Origin: Populus alba
Lineage: Eukaryota; Streptophyta; Magnoliopsida; Malpighiales; Salicaceae
NCBI RefSeq assembly: GCF_005239225.2
Contig: NC_133288.1
Span: 13,646,169 to 13,710,168, forward strand
Direction of reading: 5' to 3'
DNA: 64,000 bases
Shown: positions 55,649-64,000 of the stretch, one piece after another
How the letters are laid out: the number at the start of each line of letters is the position of its first letter
Position numbering within the stretch: the first letter of the stretch is position 1
Notes under the pieces: generated by a model
Seen by the model: only the letters and a program-made list of their open reading frames with translations
What the model was told of the DNA's origin: nothing
Database searches by the model: none
Translations under genes and position numbers: made by a program

Positions 55649-56910
55649 TCCCCTCTCTCCTCGAAAGGATTCGACCTCGAATCAAAATCTGTGTCAAACA
55701 AAGTAAGATCAGCAACATTAAAGGTAGCACTAACACTATACTCACCTGGAAGGTCGATTTTGTATGCGTTGTCATTGATTCTCTCTAAAACCTGAAAAGG
55801 ACCATCACCACGAGGCTGTAATTTTGATTTCCTTTGGTTAGGAAATCGTTCCTTACGCATGTGCACCCATACCCAATCACCGGGTTGGAAAACAACCAGT
55901 TTACGTCCCTTATTTGCTTTAGAAGCGTAAAGTCTGTTCTTTTTCTCTATTTGTAGTCGAACTCCCTCATGGAGTTCTCTCACCATCTTTGCCTTCTTTT
56001 CACCATCTAAACTTACCCTTTCTTCAAAAGGTAAGGGAATTAAGTCCATAGGAGTTAGTGGATTAAAACCATAAACAATTTCAAAAGGAGAAAAAGTAGT
56101 AGTTGAATGCACAGTTCTATTATAAGCAAACTCAACAAAAGACAAACATTCTTCCCAACTTTTCAAATTCTTTTGAATTACAGCACGTAAAAGTTGGGAT
56201 AATGTTCTATTCACTACCTCAGTTTGTCCATCTGTTTGAGGATGGCATGTTGTCGAAAATAAGAGTTTAGTTCCCAACTTTCCCCATAAGGTCTTCCAAA
56301 AGTAACTAAGGAACTTAACATCACGATCTGACACTATACTCTTAGGAATGCCATGCAAACATACAATCTCTCTAAAGAACAAGTCTGCGATATGAGATGC
56401 ATCATCTGTTTTATGGCATGCAATGAAATGCGCCATTTTAGAAAACCTATCTACCACAACAAAGATAGAGTCTCTACCTTTCTTTGACCTAGGTAAACCT
56501 AAAACAAAGTCCATAGAGATATCTACCCAAGGTTCAGTAGGCACAGGTAGTGGTGTATATAGTCCATGCGGTTGTACTCTAGATTTTGCCTTTCTACAAG
56601 CAATGCACTGTTCACAAATTCGTTGCACATCTCTTTTCATCTTTGGCCAATAGAAATGCTCATGCAATACATCTAAGGTTTTCGCAACCCCAAAGTGACC
56701 CATTAAACCACCCCCATGTGCTTCACGAACAACCAATTCACGCAAAGAACTAGCAGGAACACACAATCTATTTTCTTTGAACAAATAACCATCCATCAAA
56801 TAAAACTTACCGAAAGTCGAATGTCCACATGCATTATAAATCTCAGCAAAGTCAGAATCATTATCATACAATTCCTTCACATATTCAAAACCTAACAATC
56901 TAGTATTCAT
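55426..56910 (-). CDS. pol: intact integrase region of A2 pol, with LTR-encoded tail
   Basis: 494 codons, no stop. Residues 20-105: zinc-binding region with His65, His72, Cys99 and Cys102. Core: Asp134 (MDFVLGLP), Asp195 ([10 protein letters not shown]) and Glu231 ([11 protein letters not shown]), the DD35E triad with correct spacing. C-terminal module [18 protein letters not shown] and [15 protein letters not shown]. The last 75 or so residues (55648-55426) lie in the LTR and hold [15 protein letters not shown]. The first Met is internal to pol, since RNase H lies upstream in the same frame (VADALSRRY region) until the L1 at 56957. As it stands it has no promoter of its own. Integrase inserts the cDNA into host DNA. 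Confidence 0.85.
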   Translation of the reverse strand: MNTRLLGFEYVKELYDNDSDFAEIYNACGHSTFGKFYLMDGYLFKENRLCVPASSLRELVVREAHGGGLMGHFGVAKTLDVLHEHFYWPKMKRDVQRICEQCIACRKAKSRVQPHGLYTPLPVPTEPWVDISMDFVLGLPRSKKGRDSIFVVVDRFSKMAHFIACHKTDDASHIADLFFREIVCLHGIPKSIVSDRDVKFLSYFWKTLWGKLGTKLLFSTTCHPQTDGQTEVVNRTLSQLLRAVIQKNLKSWEECLSFVEFAYNRTVHSTTTFSPFEIVYGFNPLTPMDLIPLPFEERVSLDGEKKAKMVRELHEGVRLQIEKKNRLYASKANKGRKLVVFQPGDWVWVHMRKERFPNQRKSKLQPRGDGPFQVLERINDNAYKIDLPGEYSVSATFNVADLTLFDTDFDSRSNPFEERGDDADQPRNTSKDPLHVPNGPMTRSKTKTLKDALNALVLKVSTKSELEGPLEYQEEILVHLIHVEEESNTTLFGP

Positions 56911-56956
56911 GGTGTGTAAAAGAACATACCTGCGCGAGAGTGCATCAGCTACGATG

Positions 56957-57243
56957 TTTTTTTTTTTTTTTGGTAAGCTAACTTATGTATTAAAAGAAAA
57001 TGATACAAAGAATATAATGGGCATACCCAAGATTTACAATGAGGACAGAAATGAAAACCAACAAATGGCTTCAGGCTAGCCACAACAAAACAAAAACTTG
57101 GACCAACTAGATATGCTAGGGGTACAAAAACAACCAGCTAAACATCAAATTAAGAGTCCATGTTATTGACCCTCCAAAGTCTTTGGATCCTTATGTTTTC
57201 ATCTGTTTGTCGAACATTCCTCATCAAAACAAGCTTATCGCGA
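56957..57243 (-). mobile_element. 3' end of an L1 in reverse (L1d, part 1)
   Basis: A poly(T) at 56957-56971, then the L1 3' UTR in reverse up to CAAGCTTATCGCGA at 57230-57243. The rest of this L1 lies at 60365-60705, separated by the L1c insertion. L1d joins A2 pol at 56956. Confidence 0.9.
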
Positions 57244-58998
57244 CGATTCTTCGATATGTGGATGGATCATGACGAGTTCATGCCCTTGGTGAAGAAAGTA
57301 TGGGATCAGCATTTAGGAGGTTGTCCAATGTATCAACTGTGTTGCAAACTAAGGAAGCTAAAGCAGGAACTTAAACATTTCAATAAGACTCACTTCTCCA
57401 ATATTTCCGATAGAGTCAAAGATGCAAAAGATCACATGGATAGGGCTCAACAAGCTCTGCATACAACGCCTGAGGATCCAACATTGCGTATGCGAGAAAG
57501 AGATGCTGTTCGTAACTATGCTTCTACTGTCAGGGCGGAAGAGTGTTTTTTCAGACAAAAGGCAAGGATACAATGGCTTAGCTTGGGGGATCAGAATACT
57601 AGCTACTTTCACAAATCAGTAAATGGTAGACAGAATAGAAATAAGCTTCTCTCGGTTACAAGGGAGGATGGAGAAGTCGCTGAAGGACACGAGGCAGTCA
57701 AATCAGAAGTAATTGCATACTTCCAGCGTGTATTGGGAGTGAAACAAATGCCTAGGGTCCTGAACGAGGAAGTGATGCAATCGGCAATTATTTACAAATT
57801 GTCGGCAACTCAACAGCATGTACTAGCACAAGATGTCACAAGAGAGGAGATTAAGCATGCTATGTTTAGTTTGAAAAACAACAAAGCTCCTGGTCCAGAT
57901 GGCTTCAACGCAGGTTTCTTCAAAAGAATGTGGCACATAGTGGGGGAAGATGTAATCAACGCTGTTAGCTCCTTCTTCCAGACTCGTAGAATGCTTAAAG
58001 AAATGAATGCTACATCCATTTCCCTTATCCCTAAAGTTGCTAATCCTACGAGGTTGACAGATTTTCATCCTATATCTTGCTGCAATACAGTATACAAATG
58101 CATCACGAAGATTCTAGCTGGGAGAATGAAAGTTGTTTTACCATCCTTAGTAGGTCCGTATCAAACAGCTTTTATCTCTGGACGGAGAATCAGCGACAAT
58201 ATTCTTTTGTCTCAGGAACTAATGAAAGGCTATCACACAACTACAGGTCCTGCTCGTTGTGCTATGAAAGTAGACCTGATGAAGGCTTATGACTCTGTTC
58301 GGTGGGATTTCGTTGATGCTACGTTGATAAAAATGGGATTCCCTAGAATAGTCATTGATTGGATCATGGTTTGTGTTACATCATGTCAATTCTCAATCAA
58401 CGTCAACAGTGAACTTGCGGGTTACTTCCAAGGGGGGAGAGGGCTGAGACAAGGTGATCCATTATCTCCATATTTGTTTGTCCTATGCATGGAAATCCTG
58501 TCAGGGCTGTTCTGCAATATGAGTGCCAACCAAAATTTCAAGTTCCACTGGAGATGCAAGAAGGACAGAATTTCTCATCTTTGCTTTGCCGACGACTTGA
58601 TGATATTCAGCAAAGGGGATGTACATTCAATCCGTATGATCAAAAATGTACTCACAGAGTTTCAGGTTCTATCAGGTCTATATCCAAATCCAAACAAAAG
58701 TGACATCTTCTTGAGCGGTTCGTTAGGAGCTGAGAGGGAACAGATTATCAGTATTCTTGGGTTTAGAGAGGGGGAGCTTCCTATGAAATATTTGGGAGTG
58801 CCTCTTATCTCGTCCAGACTAAAGGCTGTTAATTGTAAGGGCCTCGTGGATCGAATTACTGCCAAAGTTCGACATTGGACCTGTAGAACACTCTCTTTCG
58901 CAGGGCGAGTACAACTGATTAACTCAGTCTTATTCTCCATCCAGGTCTATTGGGCATCTCTATTCCTATTACCTGGGGAAAGTAGTGAAAAATGTTGA
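57244..58998 (+). pseudogene. L1c ORF2: linker and complete RT
   Basis: Open from the truncation to 58998. Linker (RFFDMWMDHDEFMPLVKKVWDQHL onward; SLGDQNTSYFHKSVNGRQN), then RT: NNKAPGPDGFNAGFFKRMW, ISLIPKVANPTRLTDFHPISCC, MKVDLMKAYDSVRW, GLRQGDPLSPYLF, SHLCFADDLMIFSKGD and GVPLISSRLK. The endonuclease is absent. A frameshift in the LPGE region (about 58975) ends the frame. RT would copy LINE RNA at the nicked target. Confidence 0.87.
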
Positions 58999-59049
58999 GC
59001 AATTATGAGATCCTTTCTTTGGTCAGGTTCAGATATGAGCACTACCAGG

Positions 59050-60159
59050 GCTAAAGTGGCTTGGGATCAGGTATGTCTTCCAAAAAAGGAGGGGGGGCTA
59101 GGCATAAAAAAGGATAGCAGAATGGAACAAGATTGCCTTGTTGAAACATATTTGGAACTTGTGCGATGACTCAGATGGCTCAATCTGGTCTACTTGGATC
59201 AGATCCAATCTCTTGCGAGGTAGGAATTTTTGGACAATCAAGGCGCCAGGAAGCTGCTCTTGGGCTTGGGGAAAGATTCTAAAGCTCAGATCCTTAGCAT
59301 GGCCGAAGATGAAGCACGTCATCGGAGATGGAATGACAACCTCTTTATGGTTTGACAATTGGCATCCTCACAGCCCGCTCGCTGATACCTACGGTGAACG
59401 TTTCATCTATGATTCAGGTATGGAACACAACGCGAGAGTGAACGTGCTGATTAATAACTTAGAATGGAGAATTCCTATCACTCATGCTATTGGCTGGCAC
59501 CCCATTTTAGAAGCTATTCCTTCCACCTCTACTCCTAAGGGGCAAAAGGATGAGATTGTTTGGTTGGATTCGCCAAATCAAAGTTTCTCAGTCAAAGTAG
59601 CTTGGGAACAACTAAGAATTCATCATCAAATGGTTGATTGGCATGACATCGTGTGGTTCAAGAATGCTGTCCCAAGACATGCATTTCTTCTTTGGGTGGC
59701 TATCCAACGGAAACTCTCAACGCAGGATAGACTTCATCGGTTTGGTATTCATGGTCCCAATAGGTGCTCACTCTGTCTCTGCAATAATGAAGATCACAAC
59801 CACTTGTTCTTCGAATGCTCCTTTGCGAAAGCATTATGGTGGAATGTTTGTGATAGATGCGACATTCCAAGAATGACAAAAAGCTTGGATGAATGGATTC
59901 GATTGGCCACTGTCTCTCTTGGCATGGAAAAAGTTTCGTCAACTTTTCTCGTAAACTGGGTTTCGCAGCTACAGTGTATTGTATCTGGCAAGAACGGAAT
60001 GCAAGGATCTTTGCAGATGTGTCTAAAGCTTCGAATTTGGTTTTTGATCAAATCGAATGTATCATTCGCGATAAGCTTGTTTTGATAAGGAATGTTCAAC
60101 AAACAGAGGAAAACATAAGGATCCAAAGACTTTGGAGGGTCAATAACATGGACTCTTAA
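59050..60159 (+). pseudogene. L1c ORF2 C-terminal part with zf-RVT
   Basis: Resumes after the frameshift. The open frame 59138-60085 carries IWNLCDDSDGSIWSTWIRSNLL, MTTSLWFDNWHPHSPLAD, WHDIVWFKNAVPRHAFLLW and SLCLCNNEDHNHLFFECSFAKALWW, the zf-RVT-type region. A short indel near 59925 shifts the last part to another frame (DSIGHCLSWHGKSFVNF to 60159). Confidence 0.82.
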
Positions 60160-60364
60160 TTTGATGTTTAGCTGGTTGTTTTTGTACCCCTAGCATATCT
60201 AGTTGGTCCAAGTTTTTGTTTTGTTGTGGCTAGCCTGTAGCCATTTGTTGGTTTTCGTTTCTGTCCTCATTGTAAATCTTGGGTATGCCCATTATATTCT
60301 TTGTATCATTTTCTTTTAATACATAAGTCAGCTTACCAAAAAAAAAAAAACAAGCTTATCGCGA

Positions 60365-60705
60365 ATGATACATTTGATTTGATCAAAAACCAAATTCGAA
60401 GCTTTAGACACATCTGCAAAGATCCTTGCGTTCCGATACAATACACTGTAGCTGCGAAACCCAGTTTACGAGAAAAGTTGACAAAACTTTTGCCATGCCA
60501 AGAGACAGTGGCCAATCGAATCCATTCATCCAAGCTTTTTGTCATTCTTGGAATGTCGCATCTGTCACAAACATTCCACCATAATGCTTTCGTAAAGGAG
60601 CATTCAAAGAACAAGTGGTTGTGATCTTCATTATTGCGGAGACAGAGTGAGCACCTATTGGGACCATGAATACCAAACCGATGAAGTCTATCCTGCGTTG
60701 AGAGT
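60365..60705 (-). mobile_element. L1d, part 2 (5'-truncated end)
   Basis: Continues 57243 in reverse. Its 5' truncation at 60705 (CTCTCAAC) joins the A LTR with a shared GTT, at exactly the L1 position found in the left inverted-repeat arm. Confidence 0.88.
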
Positions 60706-61421
60706 TATGGGCCTTTTCAGTTTAGGTTTTTAGGCCAATTTTGAGTGGACCTCATATAAATCCACATAAGGGGTCCACTAGGGTTAATTTTTCAAGAACT
60801 ATTTAAACTCATGTAAGCCAAAATTTCGGTAGCTTTGATGATTATTATTCTGAATTTTTCAGTTTTACGTGTGAGAGTAATTCTTGCATTCTTCAGTTCT
60901 TGAACGAACTGAATTTGACTTATCGAAGATTAACTGGCTTCTTGGCGTCATTCTACTCATTCCAATAGTGTTGGTGCCTTGGGGCAGGTTTCCACTATGT
61001 CACACTCTTATCAAACTTGTTGCGGCTTTTCAGGATCACATTTCAATCTTCATTGTGGGTTGCATTACAACTTGATCACGAGGTTCGCATCAGTTGGTAT
61101 GAGAGCTAGGCTCCGAAACAGGGTCATATCATTATGTTATTTTCGTTTTTTTTTAGTGTGCCCTTAAGTTTTTTAGTGTTTGCGTCCATCTTGTTCTTCG
61201 TGTCTGCGTCATCTAAGCAAAAAAATAATTATTATAATTCATCTTGTTACTTTCTCTACTCATATATATATATATATATATATATAAACAAAAGCAGAGT
61301 TAAAGAGGGATTTTGTTGAAATTTGAAGGATCATTCAATTTTTGCCGCAGAAACACAACTCTTGGTGAACCATAACCAAACCACCTCAGAATCAATTTAA
61401 AATTTATATTCAGTCTATTGG
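60653..61421 (-). repeat. right arm of a large inverted repeat
   Basis: Partner of 54152-54914. Shared rare variants include the GTTGCATTACAACTTGATC LTR variant and the TGGTATGAGAGC primer site. Confidence 0.85.
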
Positions 61422-62163
61422 GGGTGCGTTTGCATCATATGTAAAATTTGGGCTTATTCTGATATTGTTTTCTTGAGGTTTTAATTCGAGGTTCAATTCT
61501 GCCGCATAAACACTACTATTAGTGAACCATAAGAAACCACCTTAGAATCAATTGAAACTTCATATGATGTGTATTGGGGATGAGATCGCACCATATATTA
61601 AATTTGGGCATATTTTGATATCGGCTTCTGGAGGTTTTAATTGGAGGTTCAATTCTGCGCAAACCAATCATACAACGAGTTTGGGTACCTAGAAATAAGA
61701 GAACGACCTATAAATTGAGTTTTGGTGATTTCATAGTATTGTAATACTACATATTAAATTTGAGGTCATTTGGATATCGGTTTCTTTAGGTTCCTGAACT
61801 GGGTCTTGTCTTGTCGTAACGGGCCTGTTTTGTGTTATCTTTCAAAACTTGTTTTGTTTCTGTTGATTTCGTTCCTGCCATTATACTATTATCATATTTT
61901 GATATTTGGCTGTTGTTTGAGTCATTTTCATCACTTTCGCATTTGTTTGTTTTTTTCGATAAGTTCTGGTCCAAACAAAAGACAGATTCATCTTCTTGTC
62001 CCCCCTATCTGTCAGAGGAGGATTGTAGATCAACGATGTGAAAAACTAAGTCATGGTTTGGGGGTTTTAGAACGAGAAGGTGATAAGTGTAGAAGATTAT
62101 TCTATGATCTTCAAGCTTCATCGGAAAAAGAGGTACAGTGCCAGAAGGATGGAAGACGAAGGA
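60706..62163 (+). mobile_element. A element, truncated at both ends (plus)
   Basis: LTR part 60706-61092, primer site 61095-61106, leader with tandem repeats and (AT)n, and the start of the IQ ORF to 62163, where a C element is inserted. Confidence 0.87.
62000..62163 (+). pseudogene. N-terminal part of the IQ-region ORF (A element)
   Basis: Encodes RRIVDQRCEKLSHGLGVLEREGDKCRRLFYDLQASSEKEVQCQKDGRRR, without the stop found in the copy at 40279, and is cut by the C LTR before the IQ motifs. It shows the upstream half of the ORF was coding in the ancestor. Confidence 0.72.
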
Positions 62164-63104
62164 TGATGTGCCGTGAATGATTTGGAAATCGGCAACAATG
62201 ATTATAATGAAAATGGATGAAGGATGGGTCTGGTTGTGTTGTCTTTCTTTTGGTATTTAGGCTGGATTGTAGTGATTTAAGGTAAATAAGATGGAGATAG
62301 ACTAGAATGATACTTTGATAAGTCGATCTGGACGCCACAAAGATCAATCTAGGATTTCGACGCCACACTCTTTGTGATTGAAGAGTGATAAGTCAGGTAG
62401 GGTTCTTCACAAAACGAATTTGGAAGAACAACTCTTAATTCTCTGAATTAAGTTTTCAAATCTTGGCCAAAAGTGTTTTCTTCATATTCTGATACATATT
62501 TATCTTTGGAACATCCCTCCAAAGTTAGGTGAATTCAACATGACAGAAGTCAAGCCTAAAAACTAGACTTTTAATAAAGCAAGTAGACAAATTTAACTAA
62601 CAGACGTTTTTTTTGACATTTCTAAAACATATGCAGACTAAATTTAAAACAGCCATAACTTTTGACACAAAAGTCCAATGCAATCATGGTTGGACAATAT
62701 AGAAAGATCACGTTCTGAACTTGAATTTTACCTACATAAATCTTGTTTTCACATGCATTGGATGACTTCAAATTCGGGTTCAAATCCATCTACTGTTCTG
62801 ACCGTAAACAGCATCAATTCCTTCACTTGCATTATCAATCCAAATACAAGTAGCCCAGCATGAAAAGAACCATTAAGGGCTTTTCCCATCTCCAAGTTCC
62901 AATTGTAGGCAAATAAGCACCCTTGAACCAATTTCAAACTGATTGCTAATTTTTAACTCCGACGCAGCTTCAATCATTGCAATTTGATTCGTCAAGGCCC
63001 GTTGTAGTTGTTTCGCTCTCGCTCTTGTCATTGGACCATATGAATCCTCTTGCATATTAGATTCAGCTTTACGAGATGGATTATAATTCCCATGATGCAC
63101 ATCA
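62164..63104 (-). repeat. 3' LTR of the minus-strand C element
   Basis: 941 bp, TGATGTG/CACATCA ends. The pol frame enters it and continues to 62873. Confidence 0.93.
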
Positions 63105-64000
63105 TCAGCCCCGGGTTGAAAATGATTTGTCCTCAAATCAGAATCGTCATCATCATCCAAGTACGGAGATAAGTCTTTCACATTAAAAGTAGCTGATACG
63201 TTGTAATCACCAGGAAGATCTGCCTTATACGCATTGTCATTCACCTTCTCTATAATACGAAATGGACCGTCAGCTCTTGGCATGAACTTGGACTTACGTT
63301 TGCTTGGAAATCTGCCCTTGCTAATATGAATCCAAACAAGATCTCCAGGTTCAAGCCTGACCATCTTTCGCCCCTTGTTAGCTTGTTTAGCATACTTTGT
63401 TGTTTTCTCCTCAATATGTAGTCGAACCTCAGTTTGTGGATGACATGCCGTACTGAAAAGTAACTTTGTTCCAAGTTTCCTCCAAAGAGTCTTCCAAAAG
63501 TGGCTTAAGAACTTTGTATCACGATCAGAGACAATGCTTTTAGGAATTCTATGCAAACGAACAATCTCTTGAAAGAACAAATCAGCAACATGTACTGCAT
63601 CGTCAGTTTTCATACAAGGAATGAAATGGGACATTTTGGAGAATCGATCAACCACCACCATTATTAAATCCTTCCCACGTTGTGTTCTTGGTAATCCAAG
63701 TACAATTTGAAAATCGACTTTAGAAAACAATACAGCACCATGCAACTCATCAAGCAAATCATCAAGTCTGGGTATAGAAAATCGATACTTAACTGTTATT
63801 TTGTTGATAGCACGGCTGTCCATACACATCCTCATGGTACCATCTTTCTTCGGAACAAGCAAAGTAGGTACGGAACATGGACTAAGTGATTCTCGCACAT
63901 AGCCCTTCTCTAAGAGCTCACCGACCTGCCTTTGAATCTCTTTCGCTTCCTCTGGATTACATCTGTATGCTAGTCTATTAGGAAGTGAAGCTCCCGGCAC
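62873..64000 (-). CDS. pol: C-family pol with two in-frame internal deletions (partial)
   Basis: 375 codons with no stop, open at the window edge, so the start is not in view. Residues 1-97: RT start ([34 protein letters not shown]). At 97/98 it jumps to the integrase core ([14 protein letters not shown]), losing the rest of RT, all of RNase H, the integrase zinc region and the first catalytic Asp. At about 190 (CHPQT to EVRLHIEEK) a second jump removes the segment with the catalytic Glu. The C-terminal module and the LTR tail GPMTRARAKQLQ are intact. No catalytic site survives. Confidence 0.82.
   Translation of the reverse strand: MPGASLPNRLAYRCNPEEAKEIQRQVGELLEKGYVRESLSPCSVPTLLVPKKDGTMRMCMDSRAINKITVKYRFSIPRLDDLLDELHGAVLFSKVDFQIVLGLPRTQRGKDLIMVVVDRFSKMSHFIPCMKTDDAVHVADLFFQEIVRLHRIPKSIVSDRDTKFLSHFWKTLWRKLGTKLLFSTACHPQTEVRLHIEEKTTKYAKQANKGRKMVRLEPGDLVWIHISKGRFPSKRKSKFMPRADGPFRIIEKVNDNAYKADLPGDYNVSATFNVKDLSPYLDDDDDSDLRTNHFQPGADDVHHGNYNPSRKAESNMQEDSYGPMTRARAKQLQRALTNQIAMIEAASELKISNQFEIGSRVLICLQLELGDGKSP

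Larger units (their letters stand above)
54915..56956 (-). mobile_element. A2 element, 3' portion (copy 3)
   Basis: 3' LTR 54915-55648 (same middle deletion as 7539-8249), integrase and the end of RNase H up to 56956, where an L1 poly(T) begins. The rest of the element is not found beyond the L1. Confidence 0.9.
57244..60350 (+). mobile_element. 5'-truncated L1 (copy L1c) inside L1d
   Basis: Plus-strand L1 from just after the endonuclease to the A tail at about 60337-60350. CAAGCTTATCGCGA flanks it at 57230-57243 and 60351-60364 (14 bp, plus As shared with the tail). The most complete RT in the window. Confidence 0.93.
62164..64000 (-). mobile_element. C element, internally deleted, running off the window
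   Basis: 3' LTR 62164-63104 and pol to the window end, on the minus strand. Inserted in the A element's IQ ORF. The other LTR lies outside the window, so the target duplication cannot be checked (left 5-mer AAGGA). Confidence 0.9.

Noticed and set aside
57160..57300. Twin-priming 5' inversion of an L1
   Set aside because: The inverted piece ends in poly(T), so it is a 3' end, and a 14-bp target duplication with the rest of the reverse L1 at 60365 shows a nested insertion.

Overview
This is nuclear DNA of a flowering plant, very probably a dicot. I see no host gene, rRNA or tRNA gene. The window is a dense, nested bed of retrotransposons: Ty3/gypsy LTR elements, one Athila-like LTR element and plant L1-type LINEs, mostly decayed. 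The plant assignment rests on the iMet-type primer sites (TGGTATCAGAGC), the Athila-type gag with an Asp-tRNA-type primer site, LINEs with a DUF4283-like ORF1 and a zf-RVT tail, and the AT-rich filler. Pericentromeric or other heterochromatic origin is likely but not proven.

I sort the gypsy copies into LTR families by their ends (all begin TGATx and end xATCA). A2 is autonomous-type, with LTRs of about 0.9 kb and pol running into the LTR. A and B are non-autonomous: they have a gag-like or no gag region and a short ORF with myosin-like IQ motifs just before the 3' LTR. C is autonomous-type with a different pol. D is one solo LTR. A and A2 share primer site, leader, LTR 3' end and the pre-LTR purine tract, so A is probably mobilised by A2.

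Layout. 1-7154: older PR fragment split by an A2 element (minus). 7155-9133: rearranged A2/A pieces. 9134-14043: 5' half of an Athila-like element (minus) with two solo C LTRs. 14044-17278: decayed gypsy pol with a solo B LTR and a composite A/B LTR. 17279-22799: chimeric gypsy element (A2 leader and gag joined in frame to C RNase H and integrase), with a deleted A element in its leader. 21856-31736: C element holding an L1 and another solo C LTR. 31737-36843: tandem B elements. 36844-38186: unique AT-rich DNA. 38192-41272: complete A element with target duplication. 41335-41840: minisatellite of paired hairpins. 41841-43984: AT-rich DNA. 43985-49546: nearly full-length L1. 49547-52285: AT-rich DNA with an 88-bp tandem repeat. 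52286-53295: solo D LTR. 53458-62163: A element, A2 element and two nested L1s, framed by an inverted repeat. 62164-64000: C element (minus) running off the window, with in-frame internal deletions.

The strongest candidate for something undescribed is the set of five IQ-motif segments carried by the non-autonomous A and B elements. A caution: from about 27.19 to 33.35 kb the sequence shows many one- or two-base indels but few substitutions against sister copies in the same window, which looks like unpolished long-read sequence. Reading frames there should not be trusted.
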